From the NCBI GenBank assembly GCA_049999765.1, contig JBNGIQ010009069.1, positions 1 through 64,000 on the forward strand: DNA of 64,000 nt, read 5' to 3'. This DNA is from Phaeoceros laevis. Taxonomy: Eukaryota; Anthocerotophyta; Anthocerotopsida; Notothyladales. Under the pieces are notes generated by a model. It was not told where the DNA came from and did no database searches. It worked only from the letters and a program-made list of their open reading frames with translations. Both the position numbers and the translations under genes were made by a program. Positions 23,248 through 34,667 of the stretch are shown in pieces (the stretch's first letter is position 1; the number at the start of each line of letters is the position of its first letter).

Positions 23248-23528
23248 AACGAGTTGCAGGCTCGGGTGTCTAGTTTCTACTATTTTCCAGAAAATCGTAG
23301 CTAAGAGCAAAGGCGCAACTGCAATTATTAACGATTTCATAAGAAATCTTCGCAGCCTCCGAATCCTAACGATAGTTCCAAGGCCTTGAAGACCTTGTAT
23401 AAATCACGTGATCAGAGTACTCGAAAATGTCAACCTTGCCTTGAAGACGTTTCATGTAAAATGGGTCCCTCTCAAGTTCTCAACTATACTACCAAAAATA
23501 CTTGGGAGCCCCCACTACTGCGAGAAGG

Positions 23529-24176
23529 TTAAACGCCAGCATTCCAAAGGAGGATGAAGACAGGTCCAAATACTCCGTCTCCCGCTTCAGTATCGATCTC
23601 ACCATTGCGCAGAATGACAGCGCCCTGCATGACTGCGGTTCCAGGATCCGGAGGGATGCTCACCTCAGAGATGTGCTGCTGCATCCCAGCAGCGAGGTAG
23701 GAGGAGGACGAGAAGCGTCCCCCAACCAGGGTCACAAGCATTGGCCGGCCACCCATCCTGTCAGTGATGCGGCGGGTGAGCTTATCAATCATCTGCTCCT
23801 CACGTCCTGATTACTGAGCTCGAGCTCCGCGTGGTTACTGTTTCTCGCAGAGGAGGAGCCCCTTCTCCAGGGGACCAGGCCTCGGACACCTTTCCCGGAA
23901 TCTCGAGCATCACAGTTCCCCTCAGGCCTTCACATACAAGCTGTGCTTGATAGTCTCCCATTGCGCCATGATGGCCGTCACCTCCGGCGGCAGCGGTTTG
24001 CTCTCTAACAAGTCCAGGAAGCAGCTGCTTTTGGCGGAAAGCAGGCTCAAAACTTCACGGAGGTTTCCAGACTTCGAGACTGAAACTGCCAACCTTTCCA
24101 TCCTAACCAGTTGTTCCCTGCAATTGCTGCAGTTCTGTTCCGAAGTCGTCCGCTTCAGCTTCTTGAGTACGCTCAC
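23529..24176 (-). pseudogene. HSPA12-like (Hsp70 superfamily) fragment
   Basis: Minus-strand frames at 24176-23922 and 23792-23529 carry pieces in the order expected for the middle to C-terminal part of HSPA12-type Hsp70-like ATPases: IMAQWETIKHSLY, then LEIPGKVSEAW in another frame between them, then MLVTLVGGRFSSSSYL and VSIPPDPGTAVMQGAVI (the family's VGG...SPYL and PP.PG.AV..GAV motifs). The pieces lie in different frames, separated by stops, and no N-terminal phosphate-binding region is visible. It is therefore most likely a truncated pseudogene. Unannotated introns could explain part of the frame changes. Confidence 0.5.
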
Positions 24177-24303
24177 CAGAGTGTAGGTGATAATTCCAGA
24201 GTAGCTGCAGCTATGAATTGGGTATGATGGTCAGGGTTCTGATCGCCAGGACAATGTATCACTGGAAGCTCAATAGGCATATAAGGAATCCGGTGAGTGT
24301 AGG

Positions 24304-27300
24304 TCATGTAGCCTCAATCCTTTTCAGGCCCAAAGCAGCCACCATGCTATCCATAGCCCCAAATATGTTTTTCCTCTCAGGGTGAACTACATCTGCAACC
24401 TGAAACGTGTGTACCTGATTGTCAAGCTCCATCCAGGTGCGGCCCGGTACCTTTCTAGCACCTACAGTCTCCATCAATTGCTTTATTTCATTGCTCTCAT
24501 CTGACCTACCAATTGCAGCATATATGTACGACATCAGGACGTACGCACCAGTACTTTTTGGATCCAAGTTTGTGATGGCCTGAAATGCTCGTCTTCCTAC
24601 CACAGCATTTTTATGGATCTTGCAAGACCCAAGGAGAGACATCCACGCCACAATGTCAGGCTCCCAAGGCATTCTGTTGATAAGGTCTTCAGCTTCAGCA
24701 AGCCATCCAGCACGACCAAGCAGGTTCACCATGCATGCATAATGCTCCTTTTCAGGAGTGATGTTAAAATCTTCAGACATGGATTTAAAGAGGTGTCTTC
24801 CTACATCTACCAAACCTGCATAGCTACAGGCTGAAAGCAGACACACAAAAGTAACATTGTTTGGGTGCACACTCTCCGATTGCATCTTTCCAAGCAATTG
24901 AAGGGCCTCACCAAAGTATCCATGCTGGGCATATCCAGCAATCATTGCATTCCAAGTCACCGAATCGCGTGTTGCTGATTCATCAAACACTTTTCGAGCA
25001 TGTTCAGGACTCCCACACTTACCATACATGTCAATTAGGGCACTTCGTATCACCACATCTGAGTCCAGCCCCCGCTGTTTGACTTGCGCATGAACCAACT
25101 GCCCTAAGTGCAGCGAAGAAGCACTTGAACAGGCTTTTAGAATGCTGGCCAGTGTAACATTGTCTGGATGCAGTCCATCGATCTGCATTTTTCTGAAGAG
25201 GTGTAGGGCCTCTTGTGCCTCCCCTTTCTGCACATACCCTGTGATTAGTGCAGTCCACGACACTAGATTGTTGGCAGGTAATCTGTCAAACACCTCACGT
25301 GCCTCTACCAGGCTCCCACATTTGCAGTACATGTCGATAAGACAACTGCCTATATACACATCGGAGCCAAATCCACAATCATTCACGTGATTGTGGATTA
25401 GCCTACCCTGTAACAGATCTGCCGTGGAGGAGCACACTTTGAGAATGCTCAGAAAGGTGACTTTCGTAGGGTACACACCCTCCTGTTGCATCCTGTGGTA
25501 CAAATCTAATGCCGCCTTCCCTTCACCGTGCTGAGCTAACCCTGCTATTATTGCTGTCCATGACATTAGATCCCGAATGGGCAACTTGTCAAAAACCTTA
25601 CATGCCTCTGCTACATTGCCACAGCTAACATACATATCAATTAGGGTGCTTCCAAGATGTATATCGGACTCCAAACCACACTTGTCTACATGAGCATGTA
25701 CAAGCCTGCCCTGCTCTAAGGCAGCTCCAATGGAGCATGCCTTCAGAATACTAGTGAAGGTCACCTTGTCTGGTTGTACACCCTCCGCTTGCATTTGCTG
25801 GAAGAGCTGAATTGCATCAGTGCCAGACCCATGCTGTGCATATCCTCCTACCATTGCATTCCATAACCTCACATCGCGTGCCTGGAATCTATCAAAAACC
25901 TTTCGTGCATCAGTGACACTGCCACATCTTGCATACATATCGATTAGGGTGCTGCAAAATATTTTGTTTGAATCAAACCCTCCCTCCACTGAATTGGCAT
26001 GGACCACCTTGCCTTGCTCCAGAGCTCCAATCATGGAGCATGCTTTCAAAATGCTAACAAGCGTAAACTCATTTGGGCGCAAGCCCTCCTGCTGCATCCG
26101 TGCGTACAACTGGAGAGCCTCCTGACCATGACCTTGCTGGGCATATCCTGCAATCATGGTAGTCCATGATACCACATCTTTCACAGAAATCCTGTCAAAA
26201 ACTGCTCGAGCTTCCTTAAGTTCACCGCAGTTCACAAACATGTCAACAACAGTGCTCCCTACAAAAGCGTCCGACTCAAGCCCTGCCTTGACGATGCCAA
26301 GGTGAATCAGCTTGCCCTGGTCCAGCGCTCCAATTCCAGAACAGGCTTTCAGTGCACTAAGGTAGGAGACTCTATCTGGTTCATTTCCATGTTGTTGCAT
26401 AACCGAGAGAAGTAGAAGTGCCTCCTGACCAAGCCCATGCTGGGCATACCCTGCAATCAGCGCATTCCAGGAAACTTTATCTTTCCTTGGCTGACTGTCA
26501 AAAACATCTTGGGCTTCTTCTAGATTTCCAAATTTGCAATACATGTCAATAAGCGCACTCCCCACAAACAAATTTGTGTGGTGACCACTTTCCACAGCGT
26601 ACCTGTGAATCTGCTTACCTTGTACTACGTTACCTGTAGAAGAACATGCTTTGAGAATGCTTACAAATGTGAACTGATCTGGCTCCATCCCTTTTCCTTG
26701 CATCTGCTCAAAAAGCTCAAGAGCCTCCTTATTAAGACCTTGCTGTACGTATCCCGTAATTATTGTGTTCCAAGATACAACATCCGGTGCGAGCATTCCA
26801 TCAAAAGCCTTACGTGCATCTTGGACACTGCCGCACTTGCAATACATATCAATAAGCGAGTTGCAGACGACTACATGGTAGTCATACCCTTCCTTTACAA
26901 TGTCGGAATGGATCACCTTGCCTTTCATGAGTGCTCCTGTGCTGGCACAAGCCTTAACGACAGCGACAAACAGATGATCATCTGGTTGTGTGGCAGTCTG
27001 TCGCATCTGATCGTACAGCTTGAGAGACAGTTCCCCTTGTCCATGTGTAGCATATGCTGAGATCATAGTCGTCCACGCGAACACGTGTTGTGCGGACAGG
27101 TTCTTGAACACTTGCATCGCCTCCATTAAACTCCCACCAGAAGCATACACTCGGAGCAAGTAAGTCCCGAGGGAATTGTCGGACGCTAATCCAGCTTTGT
27201 CAATCAACGCATGCACCCGCCTGCCAGCTGCCAGGTCGTTCTTGCACCGTCTGAGAAGGCGGAGGAAAAACGTGCTGTTCGTGCACAAGGGTAGTCCTCG

Positions 27301-27751
27301 CTGCACAGCATCCTCTGCAGCCTCAATTTCCTCCTTCAGACGTCCCCCCTGGCGTGCTTTCATTACACCTAATGAAGCTCCGCTGCCTGTCACACTGCTG
27401 TCTTGTAAGCCCATCCATAATGGGAGCCACAGGACAAGCACAGATCATGTATCTCAAACTACCAGTGGATTACCTGCGAGCCTTCCCACTGTGAGCTCCA
27501 TTTCTCCGACCAAGCTTCGGTAGTTTTTTGACAGTCGGTGCAGAATCAGAATCCAATTTGTTCAAAATGGCGGATACGGATGAACGACTAGTCAGTAAGG
27601 GACGTCCTCCTCCTGGCCAGATCCTGCTGCTGTCTACTGAGGGAGCCATCCAAGGTTGCCCTTGTCGCGGAAATGGAGGTGGCGAACCCAATCTTCCAAC
27701 TGACGCTGCTAGAATTGCACTCCTGAACGCTGAAAGAGCTCCCTTCGCCAT
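24304..27751 (-). CDS. PLS-type pentatricopeptide repeat protein (E+ class, no DYW)
   Basis: Two exons are inferred: 27751-27474 and 27397-24304, about 1123 aa, with a 76-bp intron. The donor AG|GTAATC and acceptor CAAGACAG join in phase 2. The first exon gives the ATG and a basic Ala/Ser-rich presequence (MAKGALSAFRSAILAASVGR), so mitochondrial or plastid import is likely. The second exon holds about nine regular P-L-S triplets without the L-motif insertions seen in the 3.4-13.2 kb pair, for example SALIDMYGKCGSPEHARKVF. It ends with an E/E+ region (GRAGWLAEAEDLI, then KVPGRTWMELDNQVHTFQ) and no DYW. Likely an RNA-editing or processing specificity factor. Its promoter is shared with the small gene at 27931. 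Confidence 0.9.
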
Positions 27752-27930
27752 TTCCCCAGTGCAGAATCCCCAACCAGCCGCAAGGAAAATAGGATCCAGC
27801 GTCCTAAACCCTGACCCATAAACCTGGGGCTCATTAAAACATTGGCAAGCACCGAGGTTTATTCAAAACCCGGATTTCGTTTTCTCTTGGCGACTCCAGA
27901 GCGGAGTTGAGATCCAAGAGGCGGGTGCAG
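27752..27930. promoter_or_regulatory. Short divergent promoter (179 bp)
   Basis: This interval separates the inferred ATG of the PPR gene (minus, 27751) from the ATG of the small membrane protein (plus, 27931). Both may encode organelle proteins. No core element is obvious. Confidence 0.45.
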
Positions 27931-28673
27931 ATGGATCACAGCAAAATGGACCGGAGGGACATGAAATTGAGCGCACGCGGTGCGGCCAAGGTTGTGGTGC
28001 CGGCTCTGGTGGCATCCTTCGCCGTTTCCTACATCTTCTGGGACCTTACTCGCAACTGGAAAATTTTTGGCGGTTAGCATCTCATCCTTTTCCAAGGCTG
28101 CCTGCGTGAATTCAGCTTTCCTAGTTCCTGCATGTAGGAAATTGTAGTTCATGCCTGATTTCTGAGCTCAGAACTGTCAGAGCACCTTTCATTTGGAAGG
28201 AAACAGTCTGTAGTTTGCATGTCCAGCCAGCTCCTTGCTATAGATTTTTTTTTTTTTTGTGTGTGCCTTGCTATAGATTTGCATGTGATGTGTTGCAAGC
28301 TTAGGCGTCCGTAACTTCAATAACTTTGCACTTCTTCTCGTGCACAAGCTGCCCTGGCGAGGCCTCCGAGATGCAGAGTTCATCGGCTAGGCTCCTCGTC
28401 CCAAAGCCGGCCTGCAATTGCAAACGACTATGTGCAGGATAAGTGATACTCGAGGGAGAGCCAGTATTCCTCATGCGGTGACAATTGGCTCCTACAGGAG
28501 AGGTTCCAAGAACTCTGTCCAAGGAATGGGCGGAAGCAACAAATAGGAGGAAGGACGAAGGTTGGCCGACACAAGCTAACCGGTACCCGGTGGTGCTGAA
28601 TCCTATTACCAGGAAGAACTATCGGGTGGTGGTGCCTGTTGAAGTTGAAGTTGAGGTCGATCGAGCGGCGTGA
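27931..28673 (+). CDS. Small single-TM protein, probably mitochondrial inner membrane
   Basis: Two exons, 27931-28072 and 28498-28673, join in phase 1 to give 105 aa. Residues 18-36 (AKVVVPALVASFAVSYIFW) form one hydrophobic segment after a short basic N-terminus. The C-terminal part has PRTLSKEWAEATNRRKDEGW and PVVLNPITRKNY, a pattern I associate with small plant mitochondrial (complex IV-associated) proteins of uncertain role. That link is from memory of the motif only. The tail is an unusual alternating Val/Glu run (VEVEVEV). Confidence 0.65.
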
Positions 28674-29271
28674 AGACAGTTGTGGAGCAGCACCCGGATC
28701 TTGTGTACATAAATGTCTGTAGCTGTTGTTTGTACAGCGGAAAATGCTCAACTGTTCATACTTTTCTTGTGGGTTGAACCGCCTTGAACCAAGGTTGAAG
28801 TTGGATGAACTTCATGCTAAGCCTTCTTTCCAGTTCCTTCTGAACCGAGGGTGCTCGTGAACACAAACTTTTGCGCTCTTACCATCCGACAGTGTTCGTT
28901 GGGAATAGCCAGGTACACACCCCCAAACGCAAAGATTTTGACCAGGCATCGTCCTAAACTACCGTCATTTAAATGCGTAACAATCGAACGACAATATACG
29001 GTAAACGTTGCTGTGGATCTTTCATCCATACTCAGCTTGCTCTCCCAAGTTTGAGCTGTTTAGCTGCAATCTCCAGAGTCCAGAAGTCGCTGAGCCGATT
29101 TTTGACTGAAAGGTATGACCAATACTTGCAAGCAATTGCTTGTCCATGCTTTGGAGGAAAGATTCACTGCATATCAAACATGCTGCAGCAGAGTGATGCC
29201 AGCTTGGCAGCTTTCGGAAATAAATATCTATTAGGCCGTTCGTTTCTAGCGCAATACGGGGAGTGGGAGCT
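28674..29271. other. Intergenic between convergent genes
   Basis: No gene is supported. It contains the 3' flanks of the small TM protein gene (plus) and the kinase gene (minus). Confidence 0.5.
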
Positions 29272-32200
29272 TCAGTCAGAAGCCGAACTTGACAGGGCGG
29301 AAAACAGGTGGCCGAGACTGGGATGCAGTATATTTCCTTGAACGCCTCTGTTGTTGAGGCAAGATGATGATGCTCGGATGTCCTCAAGCACATCTGCAAC
29401 CTGCAAACATGTATGTAGGTTGCACCCAAGGAATAGTTAGATGGCAACCCGTACAAGGTAAAACAGTCAAATAAGGATGCATGGTTGGTTCAACATGAAC
29501 TGAAACTATGCCCATAGAAAGTTACTTACTTCGTTCATGGACGGTCTATCTTGCCTGGTGTAGGCCAGACACCGGAATGCTAGCTCCGCAACTTGCTGTA
29601 TCATAGACCTGGACTCTGGAGTCATTGTGGGCTGTAAAGCTGGATCAATAATTTGTTCCAGTTCACCTTTGGCCAGCCTTGAAATTGTCAGGCTTGCAAG
29701 CGGAACCTCTCGTCCCTCATGGTTATGATCTATTGCTCTCCTTGCTGTCACCAACTCCATGAGCACAACTCCAAAGCTATACACGTCACTCTTTTCTGTC
29801 AGGTGGTAGGTGCGGTAGTAATCTGGATCGAGGTACCCCGGTGTACCCTGGGCTATAGTGGACACATGAGTAACACCAGCGGGAACCAACCTGGATAACC
29901 CAAAATCAGCCAACTTAGCTCCATAGGATCTGTCAAGAAGTATATTCGAGGACTTCACATCCCGGTGGAAGATGGGAGGCGATAGCACTGAATGCAGGTA
30001 CGCCAAAGCCTTCGCAGTCTCCACAGCAATCTTCATGCGTATACCCCAGCTCAAAATTCTCCCTCTTTCTTGCTGTAAGTGCTGCAGAAGTGTACCATTT
30101 GCCACATACTCGTAAACCACCAGTGGGTCTCGAAGTTCAAGGCAGCACCCAAGAAGACGTACCAGCCCAGAGTGCCGCACCTTGCAAAGCAGCTCTACTT
30201 CGTTAAGGAACTGCTGCAAACCTTGTGCATTAGCCTGGTTCACCTTTTTCACTGCAATGCGTGTCCCTTCTGACAGCTTTCCTGCATACACTGTGCCAAA
30301 CCCGCCTCCCCCAAGTCGCTGAGCCTCAGAGAATTCCCTGGTGGCATGCTGTATCACCTGAACAGTGCACACAAATCATCGTCTAGAAACAGAGTCATGA
30401 AATAACTAGCATACCTCTGTCCTTCCCCATCTGTCCTGATCAACAGCTAAAAAATACGACCAAAACTCATATATACAAACTCAGAGAACTCCCACATCCA
30501 CAAGTATGGATGTACCACGCCACTGCACTGGTCGCATGGGTAAACCCAAAAAACAGCAGTGCTATGCATAACGGAGAATAGCAGTGCGGCGTGCACTGCT
30601 ATTATCCGGTATGCCTAGCACTGCTATTATCGGGTATGCCTAGCTTGCAAACTCTGCCGCCCATGCTATCTTGAGCAGTGCGGTCCTACCTTGTATGGAA
30701 ACACGATAGCTTTTTGTGGGCCAGAACAGCTCTGAATGAGCTCCTCGAGCTTCTTCATCTCAAGTCGCAGTGGGCGTTCTCGTCTCCTTATCACCAGCTT
30801 TCGAGTAGCAAAACAGCAGCAACCTAGTAAAATGACTGCTCCAGCAGATGCTCCTCCCGCAATAAGTCCTGCTATTCACGTTTCCGTCACGACATGATTG
30901 CAACATCTTGGAAGTGGAAGTGGAAACACTGATAGACATGCAGCTTTTGTCAACCTCCAAAACGATGAAAAACGAGTTGGGTACCTGAAACAACATCGGA
31001 AGAAAACGTGTGCATGGTCATGCACCCTGTTCCATTCACTAGGCCGTCTCCTTCATACTTCCCGTTGCAAACACACTTGTAAGCGCCACCACCAGGAATT
31101 GTGCAGTTTGCAGACTTGGAGCAAACGGCACAGATAGAGGTATCTGCAGCACAATGGTTCTGCGATATATCATGTTCTCTACTGGATTACCAACAAGGTA
31201 CCGGCAATCAGAAGAACCAGGTTACTACCGTGGCATCCAAGCCCGTCAGACAGACCATCCCCAACAAATCCAGATGCGCAGGAGCACTTCGCCACTCCTC
31301 CTACAGTTTGGCACAAAGCATTGGCAGCGCAAACAGTGGAGTCCGGACAAACGTTAATCTCTGCAATGACACCAAGAGAAACCTATGAGACCAAAAGAAC
31401 CAATGAGACACAAAGTACAAAGACGAATTCTTGCACACAAAAACTCCAGAAGAAACCAATCTATCCTTCTACCTGTGCAGCCCGTTCCCTCTGTGTACCC
31501 ATCTCCAACCAGAAACCCTGACTCGCAAGCACAAGTATAGCCATCCAGCCATACCGCATCATTGCAAACAGCGGATTCGGCACACGCATAGCTGTCCAGA
31601 GTTTCAGATTGGGAGCAGTTCGCTCCGACCGGAATAGCCCACTCCAGACTAAACCCGTCCCCGAGCCAATTCCCACCAGTCATCACAATTGTGCTACTCG
31701 ACCCACAGTCTTCAGTCCCCGAGCTCTGCAGCTCGAAGGACTTGACTCCAGCCGGGAAAGGGATAGAGCAGCAGGGCACTCCATTGCAGACTGGCCGACT
31801 TCCACTATTGCTGCCACATGCCTTCACAGAGCAGGTGGTGAACGACGAATCCTTGTTGCTCTTGTATGCCCCTGTGGCATTGCATCCCCGGGTCACAAAC
31901 GTATTCTCAGCACCCACCACATATGGCGATGTAGAGGTCAGCTCAAACAAGATGCTGCTGCTGCTTTCGCGACATCCAACTGAAGTCTGCAGCCTCCTGC
32001 TGCTTAAGATAAGAGCGTTCGAGCGGAACTCCAGCACTTGGTACAGCCCTGAAGGGGTCTGGAGTAGGGGGCCATCTCCCAACTCCGGATCGCACACCAG
32101 ACTGAAGTCAAGCAAACTGTTGTTCGTGTTGCATGCCGTCCCCTGCAAACTGAAAGGGAAGGGTACAGACAGGTTGCCACAGAGACAGGACGGCGCAACC

Positions 32201-32274
32201 TGTGCAGATCTGGGATAGACCCATACCATCAACACGAGGAGCACAGCAGCCAGCGCCGGAGCAGAAAACGTCAT
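29272..32274 (-). CDS. Wall-associated receptor kinase-like protein
   Basis: Six exons in consistent phase: 32274-31473, 31360-31229, 31143-30985, 30868-30690, 30357-29530 and 29400-29272, giving about 742 aa. A signal peptide (ALAAVLLVLMVWVYPRSAQ) precedes a Cys-rich galacturonan-binding-type ectodomain (CLCGNLSVPFPF). Exons 2 and 3 each encode an EGF-like module (INVCPDSTVCAANALC; TSICAVCSKSANC). Exon 4 gives the TM segment (LIAGGASAGAVILLGCCCF) and a basic juxtamembrane region. The kinase is complete: GGGGFGTVY, AVKK, HRDVKSSNILLD, DFGLSR and GTPGYLDPDY. WAK-type receptors sit in the plasma membrane, bind pectin fragments and signal through Ser/Thr kinase activity. It is divergent from SLX1, 295 bp away. 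An intron holds a foldback repeat. Confidence 0.92.
30566..30639. repeat. Intronic foldback plus direct repeat
   Basis: Arms 30566-30587 and 30593-30614 are 22-bp inverted repeats with two mismatches around a 5-nt loop. A further copy of the right arm follows directly at 30618-30639. It lies in the intron just before the kinase-domain exon. Confidence 0.75.
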
Positions 32275-32569
32275 GTGCTTCCCACCCGCACCTCATGGTG
32301 TGCAAATTGAATGCTGCTCCCTGATGGCCAATTTTAGCTCCCAAACAAGCCAGCGACATGGGCGGCAGCCGGCCCGCCGGCCTTGCCAACCAGGAGTCCA
32401 CCTGGGCGAAAAAGGCCGTTGTTTATTACCGCATTTAAAGTCCAACGGTCATCTTACCTTGCCCCGAGGCGGAGCTGACGGGTCTCAGTTTGCGCTGCGA
32501 TCTGGCATGTCCACTGGGGTGAGGAGCCAGTAGGTGGTGATGGTTCAAGAGGTCTGCAGCTAGGCTGCA
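32275..32569. promoter_or_regulatory. Divergent promoter, WAK-like kinase / SLX1
   Basis: The 295 bp between the two ATG codons must serve both genes. No specific binding site can be claimed. Confidence 0.5.
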
Positions 32570-33923
32570 ATGGAAGATGAACTCCTAGACAGTGAGAAGG
32601 CAGCGTTGCTTGCTGAGGAGGAGCAGGAGGGGACTGGAGGATTCTTCGCATGCTATCTGCTCTGCTCAGAGAATCCGCGCAGCAAAGGGCGCACCTACAT
32701 CGGGTAATGTTTGCTGTCCCGCGATTGTGGAGCAGGAGGCGGGGTCCGATTGTCTGACCCAGAATTGCTGTTCGGATGCAGTTTTACGGTAAACCCGAAG
32801 CGGCGTCTACGGCAGCACAACGGGCAGCTCAAGCAGGGGGCATGGCTCACCAAGAAGAATCGGCCTTGGGACATGATACTCTGCGTCCATGGATTCCTGT
32901 CCCAGGTCGATGCGTTGCAGGTAGGTGCGGTAGCTTCTGTTGGAAGCTAGAGCTTCTCAGAAAGCATTGCTGTCTCTGAGCTGTTCAGCTCGTGTGGCCA
33001 GTTCGAATGGGCGTGGCAGCATCCTCTCAAGTCCCTGGCTGTGCGGGAGGCCGCTGCCAAGATAAATATGCGTGCAGTGAAAGGGAAGGTTCTCCTTGTC
33101 TTCACCATGCTCAACTGCGCCAAATGGCAGAGGTACGAGATTGTGCCATCTCTCTTGCTGGTCTTAGGGCATCTGTGTGGATCGTTGTTTGCGCTGAACG
33201 AAGCTCCTCTGTTCTCCCTCCTGCAGCCTCAACCTCAACCTCCAGTTCTTCTCCACCAAGTACGTGCAGCTACGCACCGGCTGCCCTCCTCTTCCCAGCC
33301 AAATGCGAATCTCTGTGGCCCCCATGGACGCGCTGCCATGCTACGGAAATGCTGCACCGGAGCCTAATGATTCGGAAAATTGGATGGATGACAGAAGACT
33401 GGCTGCAACATCTCCACAGAAATCACAGGTCTCGCTAGGGGAACCAAGTTGCCTTCGTGGGCTGGACTGCAGCAGTCCTTCTTTCAGCAGTGCTGACACC
33501 GGCTGCCCACCACAACCTTTGTGGACAAGAAGCAGCACGGCCTCCTTGGACGCTTTGTCAGTCTGTGAAAATGCAGCACAGCCTGCACAGGGGCGGGATG
33601 ATGTGGAGAACTGGCTACAGGATGGCATAGACCAGGAACTGGTATCACCACCTCCACCTTGCAAGAAACCGCCACTAGGGGAGCGGAATTGGCTTTCTAG
33701 GCTGGAGTGCGGCAGTCCTTTCCTCAGCAAGGCTCGAAAAAGGGTGCAGAAACTGCCCCCTGCTGCCACCAGAAACGGGCGTCGAGCTGCTTTGCCTGCA
33801 GGTTCAGAGGTGGTTGTCATCGATGACTCCCCTGTGCCAGTCCGCAGGGAGGTCATTTTCATCGAAGCTTCTCCTGTTCCTGCTTGCAGGGAGGTTATCG
33901 TGATTGAAGACTCACCCATGTAA
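32570..33923 (+). CDS. SLX1: Structure-specific endonuclease subunit SLX1 (GIY-YIG)
   Basis: Four exons, 32570-32703, 32782-32920, 33002-33132 and 33227-33923, give 366 aa. The N-terminal GIY-YIG domain is intact: [12 protein letters not shown] and [19 protein letters not shown] (with the conserved catalytic Arg), then FEWAWQHP with the metal-binding Glu. In eukaryotes SLX1 with SLX4 cuts branched DNA such as Holliday junctions and flaps. The C-terminal RING/PHD-like zinc finger of animal and yeast SLX1 is not visible; the last ~230 residues are low in order and Ser/Pro-rich. The extreme C-terminus has three 14-residue repeats with cores [16 protein letters not shown] and VIVIEDSP, which look like SUMO-interacting motifs. 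Confidence 0.92.
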
Positions 33924-34667
33924 ATGCTGTATGGTTGTAGCTATGTACCATAGTTATTTAAGATTTCACTCTCAAGGGTGCAATGGTGGTTAGAAATCTT
34001 CATGTTTGTCGACGAGGTCTGCACAGTGACTGCTTGTGGGACCCTGAATGCAAGCTCCTTGTGCTCTACTGCTTCACACCTTTTGCTTTAACAGGATCGT
34101 CTGCAAATTCTAAGTGAAGAGAGGTCACCAAGTAGCAGGGAAAACAAGCCTATGCAAAGCAACAGCACAGGCAGATGATAGTGGAAGGTGTTGGGTTCGC
34201 ATGTTTTTGCATTGTATCCGTTGTGCAGGGATGTTGCAAAGCATCCTGTGTAAATACAAGGGCATCACCTATCTTCAGTCAAAGTCCAAAGGACTTCGTA
34301 CTTCAGTTTCAAGTTTCAACCTTCAGAGCGTCTTGGGAATAGCCAGCTATACAGTATAGAGTATATACCGCGCGAGCAGCATCCAAAATCAGGAGTTTAC
34401 CGCCCTCATTAATCTACTGTTTTCATTTTCACTCACTTGTTTTACCCACTATAGAATCAGTGACCCGATAGTAGAAAGTTTCTACCCGGCTCTTGAAAGC
34501 ATGAAAGCATCTTAAGATTGGAGGCCTTGCTCTGCTTTGATCGGTTGTGCATGGACCTCCCTCCTGTTGACTTAGAACGGGCAACCTGGCTTATTACAAG
34601 GAAAGGCCCAGGTCACCCATTCCCTACCTGCCCAAAAGAGAAACGCCCCCAACTCCCGTACTCACTC
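33924..34667. other. Intergenic between convergent genes
   Basis: 3' flanks of SLX1 (plus) and the PTAR1-like gene (minus). No gene is seen. Confidence 0.5.

Noticed and set aside
29022-29456. 144-codon minus-strand frame downstream of the WAK-like kinase
   Set aside because: The last kinase exon (29400-29272) lies in this interval in a different frame that continues the kinase C-lobe after a good GT-AG junction, so the long frame is a shadow.
31354-31472. Extension of the first WAK-like exon to the in-frame stop (306-codon reading)
   Set aside because: A GT donor at 31472-31471 followed by an EGF-like exon in matching phase explains the gene better. The extension reads through the intron.
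33341-33919. 192-codon minus-strand frame opposite SLX1 exon 4
   Set aside because: It is antisense to a Ser/Pro-rich coding region, has no recognisable domain, and SLX1 on the plus strand is well supported.
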